A stretch of 64,000 nucleotides of DNA from Branchiostoma floridae (lineage: Eukaryota > Chordata > Leptocardii > Amphioxiformes > Branchiostomatidae), in assembly GCF_000003815.2 (NCBI RefSeq), contig NC_049983.1, positions 5,798,413 through 5,862,412 on the forward strand. Direction: 5' to 3'. Positions 54,601-64,000 of this stretch are shown piece after piece. The translations under genes and the position numbers were made by a program. A model generated the notes under the pieces. The model had not been told where the DNA came from. It searched no databases and worked only from the letters and a program-made list of their open reading frames with translations. Numbering within the stretch: the stretch's first letter is position 1; each line of letters begins with the position of its first letter.

Positions 54601-57600
54601 TATTTAACTCTTTGATTGGCAAAGTCAGTGGCAACAAACACGCCGTACTTATGCATAATAAGATCAGCAAAAAATCCGTGGCATCTTAGGGCAGGGAGCA
54701 TCTTAGGGCAGCCTCCGTTAGTGTAGAATTTATTGTAAATTAACGTTTGCCTTTCAGAAATGTACATTTTATGTCACAAGACATTGGTTCAGCACCAAGG
54801 ACAGGGCAGAAGTCAGTAGAATATGGTTGTTCTTACCTCAGAATGTATGCCTTATAGGCTCCATCTTTATCCATGATAATCCTGAAGGACAACAAATTAA
54901 AGCAAAGTAAGTAATTGTAATCTTGCCTCTAAAAAGAAAAGTATCTCTGTCATAATCAGCTAGACTGAAGGGACCACCCTATAAGATATTATTAAATAAA
55001 TAATGAACTTTAATTTTTTTGTATTTTTTTGCTGCTTTCATATCAAAACCTCTTTGATATACTTTGCTATAGCTATGCCACTCATTACCAGGTCTCGAAA
55101 TACTAAGCTGCATTGACTGTTACCACCTATAAAGTCTAAAAGAAAAAAATTGCAATGGTTCCTGAACAATTTCAGTATGATCCATACTAAATTTAGAGTG
55201 GTGCAGGTAAAACTTGTCTGGTGCAGGTCATTTTCAATGTTACCTGCACCAGTGCAGGTTAATAATGCAGAAAAAAGGATTTCGAGCCCTGTTTACAAAT
55301 ATTTCCTAGATAGCAGTGACGAGATACATCCATTCTTCCAGCTATGGTAACAACTAATAGAGCCCCTCAATTTTCTGCATTGTTATAGCTGCAAATTCTG
55401 ACTCTGACTACAGATGGTACTAGCTAAAGCTGACTAAAACTGATTCTTACTCTCTTAGCGAGGGCCATGTGCTGCAGCCTCTCTGATTTGGCTGAGTAAG
55501 AAAAGAAACATGCTGCAATAAGAACAACATGAAAACAAACAAACAAACAAGATAAAGCAAAACAAAAGAAACTTTTGAAGACAATTTCAATCATGATGTA
55601 AAATAAGATACACATCAAAGAATACTCTACCATGGCCACCATGTACCAAAACAACTGTAAGCTTGAAATTCAATGTTGTGTGTTACAAAATAAAAATTCA
55701 GGCGTTTCATATCTGAAAATTCAGGTGCACCGAAATGTTGGGAGAACAGCATGAAATAATGTTGAAACCTACTAGTAATTATTACAAACCTCTTTTCAGA
55801 GTTTGAACATGAAATTCCATGGTTAGTGTTAAAATGTCAGCTTTGTCAAGAACTACATCGCAAAGGTTTTAGAATTGTTTGGGTGAGGCTATGCTGTGTA
55901 AATGTGCTTGTTTACAATAACGTTTGCATATATACGTTACGTATACCCTTCACAACCTGCTATATGCACCAGAGCACAGCTCTATGCATGGGATGCTCAA
56001 AAGTGCAATGCACCCAATATTTTGAGTTATGATTTCTTACATTTAACGCTAGTTCACCTTTATCCGCAGGGTGCCCTATATCTGTTGTATTCAAAATTTG
56101 GATGTTCAGGGATATCAAGTCGACAGACGACGGTTTCAAATTGCAATTTTTCTTAAATACTGCAGTTTGAAACCACGATCCGTCCACTTGATATCCCTGA
56201 ATACCCCACTTTTAAGTACTACTGATAAAGGTTACTTCGCGGATAAAGATGAAGTAACGTTACATTTTCTGCAGACAGTGAATGTGCATCAAGTGACCTT
56301 ACAACAAAAAGCACTAGGACTTTACAGTGCTGAACAAGGGCCTGACATGACAATTGACACTTGTAAAGAAACTAGAACTTACCTTCTCAGAAACAACCAA
56401 GTCGTCTTCTGCTGTCCCCTTTTTCAGGCTGTTGATTGTCCTTCAGTAAAGAGAGAGAAACATTGTTTAAGAATATCAGAACCAAAACACACATATCTCT
56501 CGCTGGTGCAGAAAACGATATCTTCCATGCATTGCTCTCATGTTCAACTCATCTATCCGTCTACGTAGGCCAGTTTCTTTATAATGTTAATGAGATGCTA
56601 ATTATGTAAATCGCGATCTACTTAATATAATTACTTTGGGATTCTTATCATGGAGAGAAGCACATCCCTTACAAAAGTGGTGTGCAGTGCAATATGACAC
56701 TGGCACCATTGTCACCCTAGTCCAGCACTAATGTGTGGACCATTAATCATCATTTATCATTCAAGCCCTTCAGACAGAAGCAGAAGCCTGATCTCCTTTC
56801 CCTGACAAGGGCCAGTCACACCAAATTGTGCCAAATTTAGATACAGATACAGATACAGATACAGTGTGCCCTTATTGATAGTAAACTATGTATAAATATT
56901 ACATATTGATGTACAGTACTTACTTTTCCTGGTCCTGTTCTTCTTCATCCTTTTTGCTGAAGAGTTCAGAAAAAAATGTGAAAAGGTATTATAATCATTA
57001 ATAATTGAAAAAAATACAAGAAAAACGACAAATGCTTTTCTGGCACTATTAAAAACATTTAATTACATCATCATCATCCAGGCGTGCTGGTTGCACGGAT
57101 CATTTAATTACAGAATGACTATTCGATTATGTTTTTGTTAATTGATGAAAATAATTTCAAACACTTGATTTTCCAGCAACTGTAATTTATAACCACTCCA
57201 TTTTTACCCCCTCAAGAAAGAACAATTGTGCTAATTGAACTATGATGTTGACCATATATTTTGTTTCCATGTTTTGACAAAAAGAAAACGTCTCTCACCT
57301 GAAAAATCGCCCAGCAAGGGCTCGCGGCCCCACCCACTTTCGTTGCAAAGGATCTATGAGGATTGGCTGAATAAGAAAATGGAATGTTAATAAGAAAACA
57401 AGAAACAGCATCAAAACAAAACAAACGAAATGAGACCATTCAGTTTCCTTGAAAGGGTCATTCCACTCCAGAAGGGGGTGGTGTTTTCCAATAGATAATG
57501 TGTCAATGAATACATAATCAGCCGAATTTTGTGGAATTCACCTTTGGATAAATTACGCGATGTGTGTTTTGTAAAACAATATGACACTCACTAAACCCAT

Positions 57601-58963
57601 GCGGACCCTACCAATGCATTCCCTATACGTGTAGACAGTTCCTTTATCGTGAATAATTTCTGCATAAATGCTAAGCACACCAAGAAGTTCAATTGTTTAC
57701 AAGATATCAAAGAACACATAACAAGATGTATATTTCTTAGCGCCCCTGAAATTAGCTTTGTAACCTTACCTAAAAATTTTGCATTGTATTCAACCATAGA
57801 ATTAATTCAATTAGCGGGTACTTGGGGAGTTTAGTAGAAGACTGAATGCTTTTGAGGCACGTGGAGCAACTGGGTACTTTATCGTATGATGTGAAGTAGT
57901 ATGTATTTATTAATTCCTAAGATGTATATCTATCGGCAAATAACACTCCCATGTGGAGTGGAATGCCCCTTTAAGTTGGTTATTGGACATATGATTTTTT
58001 TTTAATCATAAAAATGTATCTAGAGCTCATGATGAATACAGAGGGAAGGGAAGAAAACTTATCAAATTTTGTTCCTATATTCACTTCCATGTTAATATTC
58101 AAGTTCAGCATATTATTTTCAAAATCTGACAACAACAAAAATTGCACCGGCATGACTCAAGTATACATAAATTAAGCGAGAGGAAGTCGAATGTCCTAGA
58201 ATAGATTAGACGCATATTTGCATATATTATTTATAGATGTGTATGATTGTTTCCATTGTTACCTATATATGATCCTTACCATGTGTGACCTGTACTTAGC
58301 CCAGTGGGGCAAAAATGTGCAATAAAGGTCTTCATTCATTAATCATTTGTTCGCATAGCTCTTACGAGGTAAATTTTTGAATTAGGCCACATCATGTAAC
58401 TAAAAAATGATATTTTCTGAAAATTCTTTTCTTGCAGTAAAACTTTTTTTTTTCAAATAGTGAATTTCAATTTCTAAATTGCATTAAGATTATTCAATGA
58501 ATGTTTTCTTTCAACGGACTACAAAAATAAAGTGCACTTCTAGTAGATTTTACCTGCAACACTGAATCGAAGAAGTATGGAACATACTGAAATTGTTCAG
58601 GAACCATCATTTTATACTTAATAGGTATAAACAACAGTCAATGCAGCTAATAACAATCCACAATCCATAGCTATACCATAGGGTATTCATGTATAAAACC
58701 TAGTACATAGTGCAGGTTATATATAGCTGCAGATAGACACCAGACCCAGCATCAATTTTACCTGTACTATCCGGCATATGCAGGTGGTATTTCGAGCCCT
58801 TCAAATTACAGAAACAACACGGTACAATTCATCGTGGTGTTAAAACTCTAACGTTATTTACAGGATTAAAAAAACACAGAAAACCTACCGTGATCTTGTT
58901 CCCAACCTCTAAGTCGTCAAGCATTTTCTTCTTCGTCTTCCAGTCGAACTTTGTAGTCGCCAT
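44898..58963 (-). CDS. Coiled-coil / 28-aa-repeat protein gene, copy B (complete; frameshift in array)
   Basis: Family not recognised. Exons 5' to 3' on the minus strand: 58889-58963 (ATG), 58554-58586, 57299-57366, 56924-56956, 56383-56440, 55451-55491, 54837-54881, 54192-54239, 53679-53711, 52986-53021, 52346-52417 (repeated at 51579-51650 across an N gap), 50906-50983, 50075-50146, 48134-48194 and 44898-47635. All are GT-AG and phase-compatible. Relative to copy A it has F18L and a few other substitutions, GAG instead of the TAG in exon 48134-48194, and a lost acceptor for the fourth exon, so the next in-frame CAG (six residues shorter) is assumed. The last exon carries about 23 units of the 28-aa repeat, then an unstructured Ser/Pro/Glu-rich tail with an internal duplication (EPRGLEVLLE / GPRGLEIALD). 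A one-base deletion at 46038-46039 breaks the frame inside the array. Confidence 0.72.
45660..47635 (-). repeat. 84-bp coding minisatellite, copy B (about 23 units)
   Basis: Regular 84-bp units, highly homogenised; variants are mostly single positions (GGGGAG/GGGCAG, GGGTGC/GGCTGC). The minus frame is 28 aa per unit, acidic and Leu/Pro-rich, entered through the acceptor TATTATCACAG|GAC at 47635. One unit lacks a G at 46038-46039. Homogeneity suggests recent expansion or gene conversion. Confidence 0.9.
48767..49231. other. Assembly gap (465 N)
   Basis: Unknown bases in the last-but-one intron of copy B, opposite roughly 1660-2300 of copy A (the foldback cluster). All frames across it are meaningless. 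Confidence 0.99.
49634..49930 (+). mobile_element. LINE (CR1/L2-like) 3' fragment, copy B
   Basis: A frame of 79 codons containing RLPKPKTSAANWTFPYRR and YNTFPQHIKSS, matching the C-terminal tail style of CR1/L2 polymerases; the orthologous piece in copy A (2710-2995) is frameshifted. Intronic remnant. Confidence 0.6.
50243..50458. mobile_element. MITE, copy-B counterpart of 3292-3507
   Basis: Same TACTGTAG...TTACAGTA palindromic element at the orthologous intronic site, nearly identical to the copy-A element. Confidence 0.75.
51431..52864. repeat. Direct duplication flanking a 100-N gap
   Basis: 51431-52097 and 52198-52864 are almost the same sequence at an offset of 767 bp, separated by exactly 100 N (52098-52197). 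Each copy includes the 72-bp exon and the GAGT microsatellite. Both share copy-B-specific variants (GTGACTGAATAATTAAGTTA), so this is most likely one locus assembled twice at the microsatellite. Confidence 0.85.
52098..52197. other. Assembly gap (100 N)
   Basis: Exactly 100 N, the customary placeholder for a gap of unknown size, located inside the GAGT/GACT microsatellite. Confidence 0.99.
53767..53978. mobile_element. MITE, copy-B counterpart of 6028-6239
   Basis: 212 bp with TACTGTAAATGCA inverted ends, same position relative to exon 53679-53711. Confidence 0.8.
56048..56263. mobile_element. Palindromic MITE, copy-B counterpart of 9938-10152
   Basis: Same ends as the copy-A element. Its left flank (ACATTTAACGCTAG) is the empty site of the 1640-bp insertion seen in copy A. 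Confidence 0.7.
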
Positions 58964-61846
58964 TGTTTGACTTCTTCTCATGAAATAGATGACTGTAACG
59001 CCTACAGATGTCATTAAAAGTCAATGAAAACGGTCTTTAGCATTTATAATTAGTTTATGAATCTTCTGATGTTTTAGAAAGAAATACATAGTTGTATATC
59101 ATAGCTGCCGCTTAAGAAAATATTATGTCTTTGTCCTTGATAACCTTGGTGACTTTGACCTTGTTCTATCCAGCCTCCGTAAAAACAGAAACTTTTCAAC
59201 AACAAAAACAACAACTTTTCCGGTGCAATTCACACAAAAACTCCCGTTTTACATCTCCCCAATGCCCGTCTCTGTGTTAAGAAAAAGTATACGTAAAATC
59301 TGACTATGACTTTGAGATTTTTCATGAATATTTTGCTGTATTTGAGCCTACAAACGATGAGAGTAAAAAATCCCCACCTGCTTTTCACACGGGCTAGCTG
59401 TCATCAAAATGTAAATAGAACCCGTTTCCATGGCATCGGGAACAAACATGGCGGGTCGAACGCTTAGGAGGAATGAACTTGAAAATCACTCGTTGAACTT
59501 GCAAAAATTGTGCTCAAACTGCATAGTTTCTAGACGCCTTGATCCACATTGATGCGTTCTTCTTGTTTCTAACTATATCTTTGAAAAAAATATCCTATTC
59601 CAACTGATCAAATAACATTTAAGATGTGTTTTGGTGCCTTTTTTGTCCCGGTCATTCCTGTATGGCTTACGGCGGATGAGTACAGTTGTGGCAACCAGGT
59701 TGCGGACGGGACTAACTGTTGTAAAAAATGAAGCGGATCGTGTAGAAAATTCGGCCCAAGATGTACTCAATATCCCATATCTGTCTTGTAGTAATGGCCT
59801 AATTTACTTCATCACTGACAACAGGCGCTATAATTCCCTCGATTAATGCCAGCAGTTCGGTACTATTTTATGTCGCGGATGAATGTATAAAACGCATCCC
59901 TGTAAACTACTCCAGGGCCACAGCAAGTAGATTTTATGGATGACATCCTCTGCAGACTGAAAAAAAGTGAGATAGGTCGAAAAAAAATAAGATGGGTAAA
60001 AAATATACGCAATAAAAATGGTAAAAAAAAAACAATTGAAGCAATGAAACAAGGCATCACAGCCAAAAATTCATTCCTGTATTCAAGACGTGATCTAGTG
60101 TAGTAAAAGTGACAGTCATGGCTACCTGACTAGTTTTACCTCCACAAGTACAATTATTAGCCTACAACACAACATATTTGCCCATTTGGACGCTTTCTCG
60201 TCATGTTGAAGATCTCCGCTTTTTCTGAAAGCAGGCGAAAATTAACGCGCGCGCTGATGTCATCCATAAAATTTGCCTAGCAAGTTGTTAGTAACCTACA
60301 GGGATTTTTACGTCAGACCGATTTTGTTGAAACTGCTCCTTACAGACAGCGAGAGATTGTGTAAACACGGGCTACTGCGGCCTTATGTTGGACGCAGGGG
60401 CATTATAGATTTGATTATGCCCGCAGCTGACGGATGGAGGAAGGATATGCTAATTAAGTAATACAATCCGCCATGCTTTAAACACGTGGACACCAAACAA
60501 ACTTCATTCTGCAACGGCTTGAGTTGAACCAACACCTTACTTTACAGTCGTTAACGCGATTTAAGTGTGCCCAAGTTTTTCTCCAATTCTTGTTGTGTGG
60601 ATTTTTTCAGTGGCTCCAGTTGCGGTAAGTGATCTATATAGCCCAGTGTTTTTGGCATCACGATAGATTAGGAATAAAGAAGTCAATTGACCTAGGAGTG
60701 AACTGACCGGCCGCTAGCCTAAAAGATTGACTGAAAATCCTTGGCAACTTATTTGTTTCTTGTTGGCCAAATTATTTTTTTTTTAATCTCAGACCTATCT
60801 ATGTCTATTTGATCGTAAACCCTCTTGGCATTTTCACGTATGGCTATGACCTGTCATGAGTTATCTGATTAATCGTTACTATGTATTTATGTATGGAAGG
60901 GTTCATTTTAGCACCTGGAGTCCACGTCTAGCGAAGAAATAGACGTAAAGCAAGGACATCAACAACAACAACAAGAACTGATTATGTGATATCATACGTA
61001 GACGTGAAGAGACCTGAGCTCTTAGACCTTGTGAGAATTTGGTCATGTGCCACCGACTGTGCCCCACTATCAACGGACAGGAACAGACTAGCATATCCGA
61101 ACTTGCCTCAGCTGATTTCTAAACGGTACCATCGTGCGATTTTTTACCAGTATCTTTATGAGAATTTTACCAACACTTTGACATAAATCACCACTGCGTA
61201 CCAGCGTGAGAAACCAATCTATTTTGTCGTAAATTGCAAAACAGCATTTTCTCAGGAGTCTGCGTCAGCTGAGCGAAGTTAACGGTTGGAAAAATTACCC
61301 CTTGGATCTGATCCTAAATCTGACCCGTCAAATGATGATTATCCATTCCTTTCGTATACGTTACCCTGTGAGAAACCAATGTTTATTCATGATTTTGACG
61401 GCAAGCCTTTCATGCAAGTATTATTATAGTAGAGCCAAATAAGTCAGATTGGAATCATTACGACACAATGTATGGCGTTACTGAAAAATTGACACACGAA
61501 TGACTCTGAAGCCAGTCAGTAGGTTTTATGACTGAAACATTATGTGCTTAAAAACTCTCTTTCCTTATGTGTAAGTCAGAAAACGGACATGTAACGTTAC
61601 TGTCAATTCCGTCACAACCGCTATGATGTAACGGTACAACTTTACTGCTAGCGTAGAAATAAAATGACGGCGTACGTTCAATTTCGCCCATTCAGCCGTA
61701 GATCCTGGCACTTATGCAACGGTTCTTCACACTTATGCTCGTCTTGTGCCATGAACACGTGTGATTATTGTGTACAAATCTGCAGATGAACGCTACAGTG
61801 TTGAAATGTTGCCTTTCTAGTCTCTTGTTGTTTTTGTCCTCATTAG
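58964..61846. other. Divergent intergenic region, copy B
   Basis: Counterpart of 12833-15719. It lacks the LINE fragment and several shorter segments present in copy A. No gene or clear promoter motif that I can support. Confidence 0.45.
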
Positions 61847-62677
61847 GTGGACTCCCACAACTACCACCTGTTGTGCGCCGAGTGTTATACCCACATGTGG
61901 TGTGGCTGTGCAGCTGTCAATGTGCTGGGCAGACCCTTTGTGAACAAGTCTGACACGTGCGGATTGTTCCTGTGAGTATATCGTCTACTTAGACATGGAG
62001 GCAGCTGTCATTCATTCATTCACCCACTCATTTATTCATTCATTCGTTTTTTCATTCAACAGCATCCAACGCCAAAATAATCTTTGGAAGCTGCTAAGCA
62101 CAACTAATCTTTGTGACGTTTGTACAAAATACAATATTCTGATATTCGTAGAATACAATTTAAAAAATCATAAAGGTAATACTTGACTAATAGGTAGGAA
62201 TTAAAAACGATGAGTTGCTCCTTCCTTAGATTGGTATCATTTAAGAAATTGTGCGTAGATTTAACAGTGCTTCCTTAAATCGGCTCAGTTTACATGTACT
62301 TGTTACTTAACATTATCTTTACTCGAGTCTAATGTCCCTACTTTAAACCATCTAAAAATGAAATTTCTCCCTTTACGTGAAGATAGAAAATGCAACATGT
62401 CGTTTTTCAACATGAATAATTTGAAACAATGTGATTTCAGGTACCACAAGAAACCTCAACATCAAGTGCAGAAGGCAAGAAGAAGAAGAGGAAGAAGCGA
62501 AGAGGAAAAAAATCGGAGTGGCACAAAGACAAAGAGGACATGAGACAGACAGGCAATGGACAGGCTGTGACTTTACCAGACGTGGCGGTATTAGTGGACG
62601 ACACAAGTGACATTGCGACTGACAGTATTGTGGACAACTCACGAAAAACAGAACTCATGAATGTTACAGCACTGTAG
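61847..62677 (+). pseudogene. Cys-rich / Thr-Asp-repeat gene, copy 3 (broken)
   Basis: Exon 61847-61971 (acceptor TCCTCATTAG, donor GTGAGT) encodes HLLCAECYTHMWC and LGRPFVNKSD. It is 125 nt against 135 in the best copy, has lost part of the third Cys pair, and leaves the wrong phase. Exon 62441-62677 (acceptor GTGATTTCAG) is open in phase 0: VPQETSTSSAEGKKKKRKK, then QTGNGQAVTLPDVAVLVDD, ending at TAG 62675-62677, much earlier than copy 2. Upstream exons were not found. Probably a pseudogene after duplication, although exon 4 by itself is intact. Confidence 0.6.
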
Positions 62678-62702
62678 ACGATTCAAACTGATTACACGTG
62701 AC

Positions 62703-62877
62703 ATTACCGTAGACGACACGGACAATACTGAAGAGTGAAGACACATGCGACATTACCGTAGAAGACACGGACAAAACTGAAGACACATGTGACATATCTG
62801 TAGACGACACGGACAAAACTGAAGACACATGTGACATTACCGTAGACGACACGGACAAAACTGAAGACACATGTGTA
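62703..62877. repeat. 42-bp tandem repeat, about four units
   Basis: Units contain ACATTACCGTAGACGACACG and GACAAAACTGAAGACACATG. They lie just after the stop of Cys-rich copy 3 and derive from the Asp/Thr-rich coding repeats. The Ser/Val-rich minus frame is a shadow. Confidence 0.8.
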
Positions 62878-63315
62878 TGGGCTATGAAGAGACAGGTGTG
62901 TTTAGTTGTGTTTGTGTTCAGTACCAAGGACAGGTATGCTCGATTTTGTGTTTGGTGTTTAGCGGCGCCAGGGACACGTTTTTTATACCTGTGTGTGGAT
63001 GGTGTTTACCTATGTGTGACAGGTATATTTGTCTTACGGCAACTTACGTAGACAATGAATGAATGCAGGAGTCAAGTATATACCTATATGTGGCGACCGT
63101 AAGAAAGAAAAGCCTGCAACAGTCAATACGGCTATCAAACATGGTTCGCAAGATTTATTTGATGTTGCCCTCCCCACTCTCCAACTGGTGCGACCCTAGT
63201 ATCGATCCAATTCTACTCCTAATTTGACCAATGTAACCGAGAAGTAATACAATGAGATCCACAAAGTTACCTAAGTATTAGAATTGGTAACAACTGCCGA
63301 GTTATATATTTAAGG
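62878..63315. repeat. Dispersed-repeat block downstream of Cys-rich copy 3
   Basis: Repeats the GACAGGTGTGTTTAGTTGTG and CCTCCCCACTCTC blocks seen at 16.8-18.2 and 39.9-40.3 kb. Similarity to the flank of copy 1 fades after about 63210, which I take as the right border of the duplicated unit. Confidence 0.5.
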
Positions 63316-63462
63316 GTTAATGACCCGCCTGTTCCTAGGTGTACATGGTGTCATAATGCCTGTGCATTTGCTATAACCACCTCATAAAACCACCTCGTTC
63401 GCAAAGAAAGGACCAGATGTTATAACACCATATACACCGAGGAACAGCGGGTCATTAACGTT
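63316..63462. mobile_element. Palindromic MITE (GTTAATGACCCGC ends)
   Basis: Inverted arms GGTTAATGACCCGCCTGTTC / GAACAGCGGGTCATTAAC, continuing as GGTGTACATGGTGT against ACACCATATACACC. About 147 bp, non-coding. Confidence 0.7.
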
Positions 63463-63794
63463 ATTATCATATAGCCTACCCAAACTTGCAAACTCCTGTA
63501 TGACGCATAGATCCCTTGGTACTATACGTCTGAATTCCTTTGTTGAATTTCTGAAAATTCACATTTGTTCTTTGGTACATACATTTGTAAGGAGATTACA
63601 GATTGCATTTTGAAACAAAATTTCCACTGAAGATATTCGAAACATTACAGTCTTTGACTTTTTCGAGCAAAACTCACTATCAATGTTAACAGAAGGATCC
63701 ATTCCCCCCTTACAGTCTGTACTTATTCCCTCTGCTCTGGTATATGTTTTGCCCCTTTTGATTGGCCAATGTCTCCATATCCCTTACTTTCCTG

Positions 63795-63912
63795 TGTATC
63801 GGTCCTTCTGATTGGTCAAAATTTGCATCGACACAATTTGGTGTCGATTTGCATCGACACCACCAACTGGTGTCGATACTAATTCTGACCAATCAGAAGG
63901 ACCGACACACAC
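63795..63912. mobile_element. Palindromic MITE-like inverted repeat
   Basis: Arms TCGGTCCTTCTGATTGGTCA and TGACCAATCAGAAGGACCGA are perfect inverses about 70 bp apart, with an inner GTGTCGAT/ATCGACAC motif repeated. Another partial arm with GATTGGCCAA lies at 63759-63768. Confidence 0.7.
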
Positions 63913-64000
63913 AAGGCTGGTCGGAATCTATGTGTTACGGTGTCATAAAGCCCCCTTTACAAATCAAGAATTTAGCTCGGCCGAGTGTTAGCCAGCTCCA

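Overview
The window is intron-rich, AT-leaning eukaryotic nuclear DNA packed with transposon debris. Tiny phase-matched exons, CR1/L2-like LINEs, a Penelope fragment, a Ngaro-type tyrosine-recombinase retrotransposon, palindromic MITEs and an STK35/PDIK1L-like kinase together suggest an invertebrate deuterostome. A lancelet (Branchiostoma) is my best guess, as inference only. I found no tRNA, rRNA or CRISPR.

Layout. (1) 1-12832, minus strand: copy A of an unrecognised coiled-coil gene. It has 14 short exons followed by a giant last exon made of an 84-bp coding minisatellite (28 aa per unit), cut by the window edge. (2) 15720-16800, plus: a decayed copy of a second unrecognised gene, Cys-rich with Thr/Asp-rich repeats. 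(3) 19446-23601, plus: the best-preserved copy of that Cys-rich gene, four exons. (4) 24831-29877, minus: a Ngaro-like retrotransposon (gag, RT-RNase H, tyrosine recombinase) with split direct repeats. (5) 30185-38921, minus: a four-exon STK35/PDIK1L-like kinase gene whose 7.3-kb first intron carries a LINE with a 1010-codon open frame in the opposite orientation, plus tandem repeats. (6) 39.9-43.3 kb: dispersed repeats and an inverted pair of Penelope-type GIY-YIG fragments. (7) 44898-58963, minus: copy B of the coiled-coil gene with its complete C-terminus. (8) 61847-62677, plus: a third, broken copy of the Cys-rich gene.

The coiled-coil gene was reconstructed by hand from splice sites. In both copies all exon junctions are phase-compatible from the ATG to the repeat exon, which is strong evidence that the model is real even though the family is unknown. 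The minisatellite codes on the minus strand; the plus-strand Ser-rich frame is a shadow. Each copy carries a different lesion: an in-frame TAG in copy A, and a one-base deletion in the array plus a lost splice acceptor in copy B. The coiled-coil gene and the Cys-rich gene stand head-to-head in both duplicated segments, so a roughly 17-kb unit has been duplicated, or two haplotypes have been placed in one scaffold. Two N runs and an exon repeated across an exactly 100-N gap show that part of copy B is an assembly artefact.
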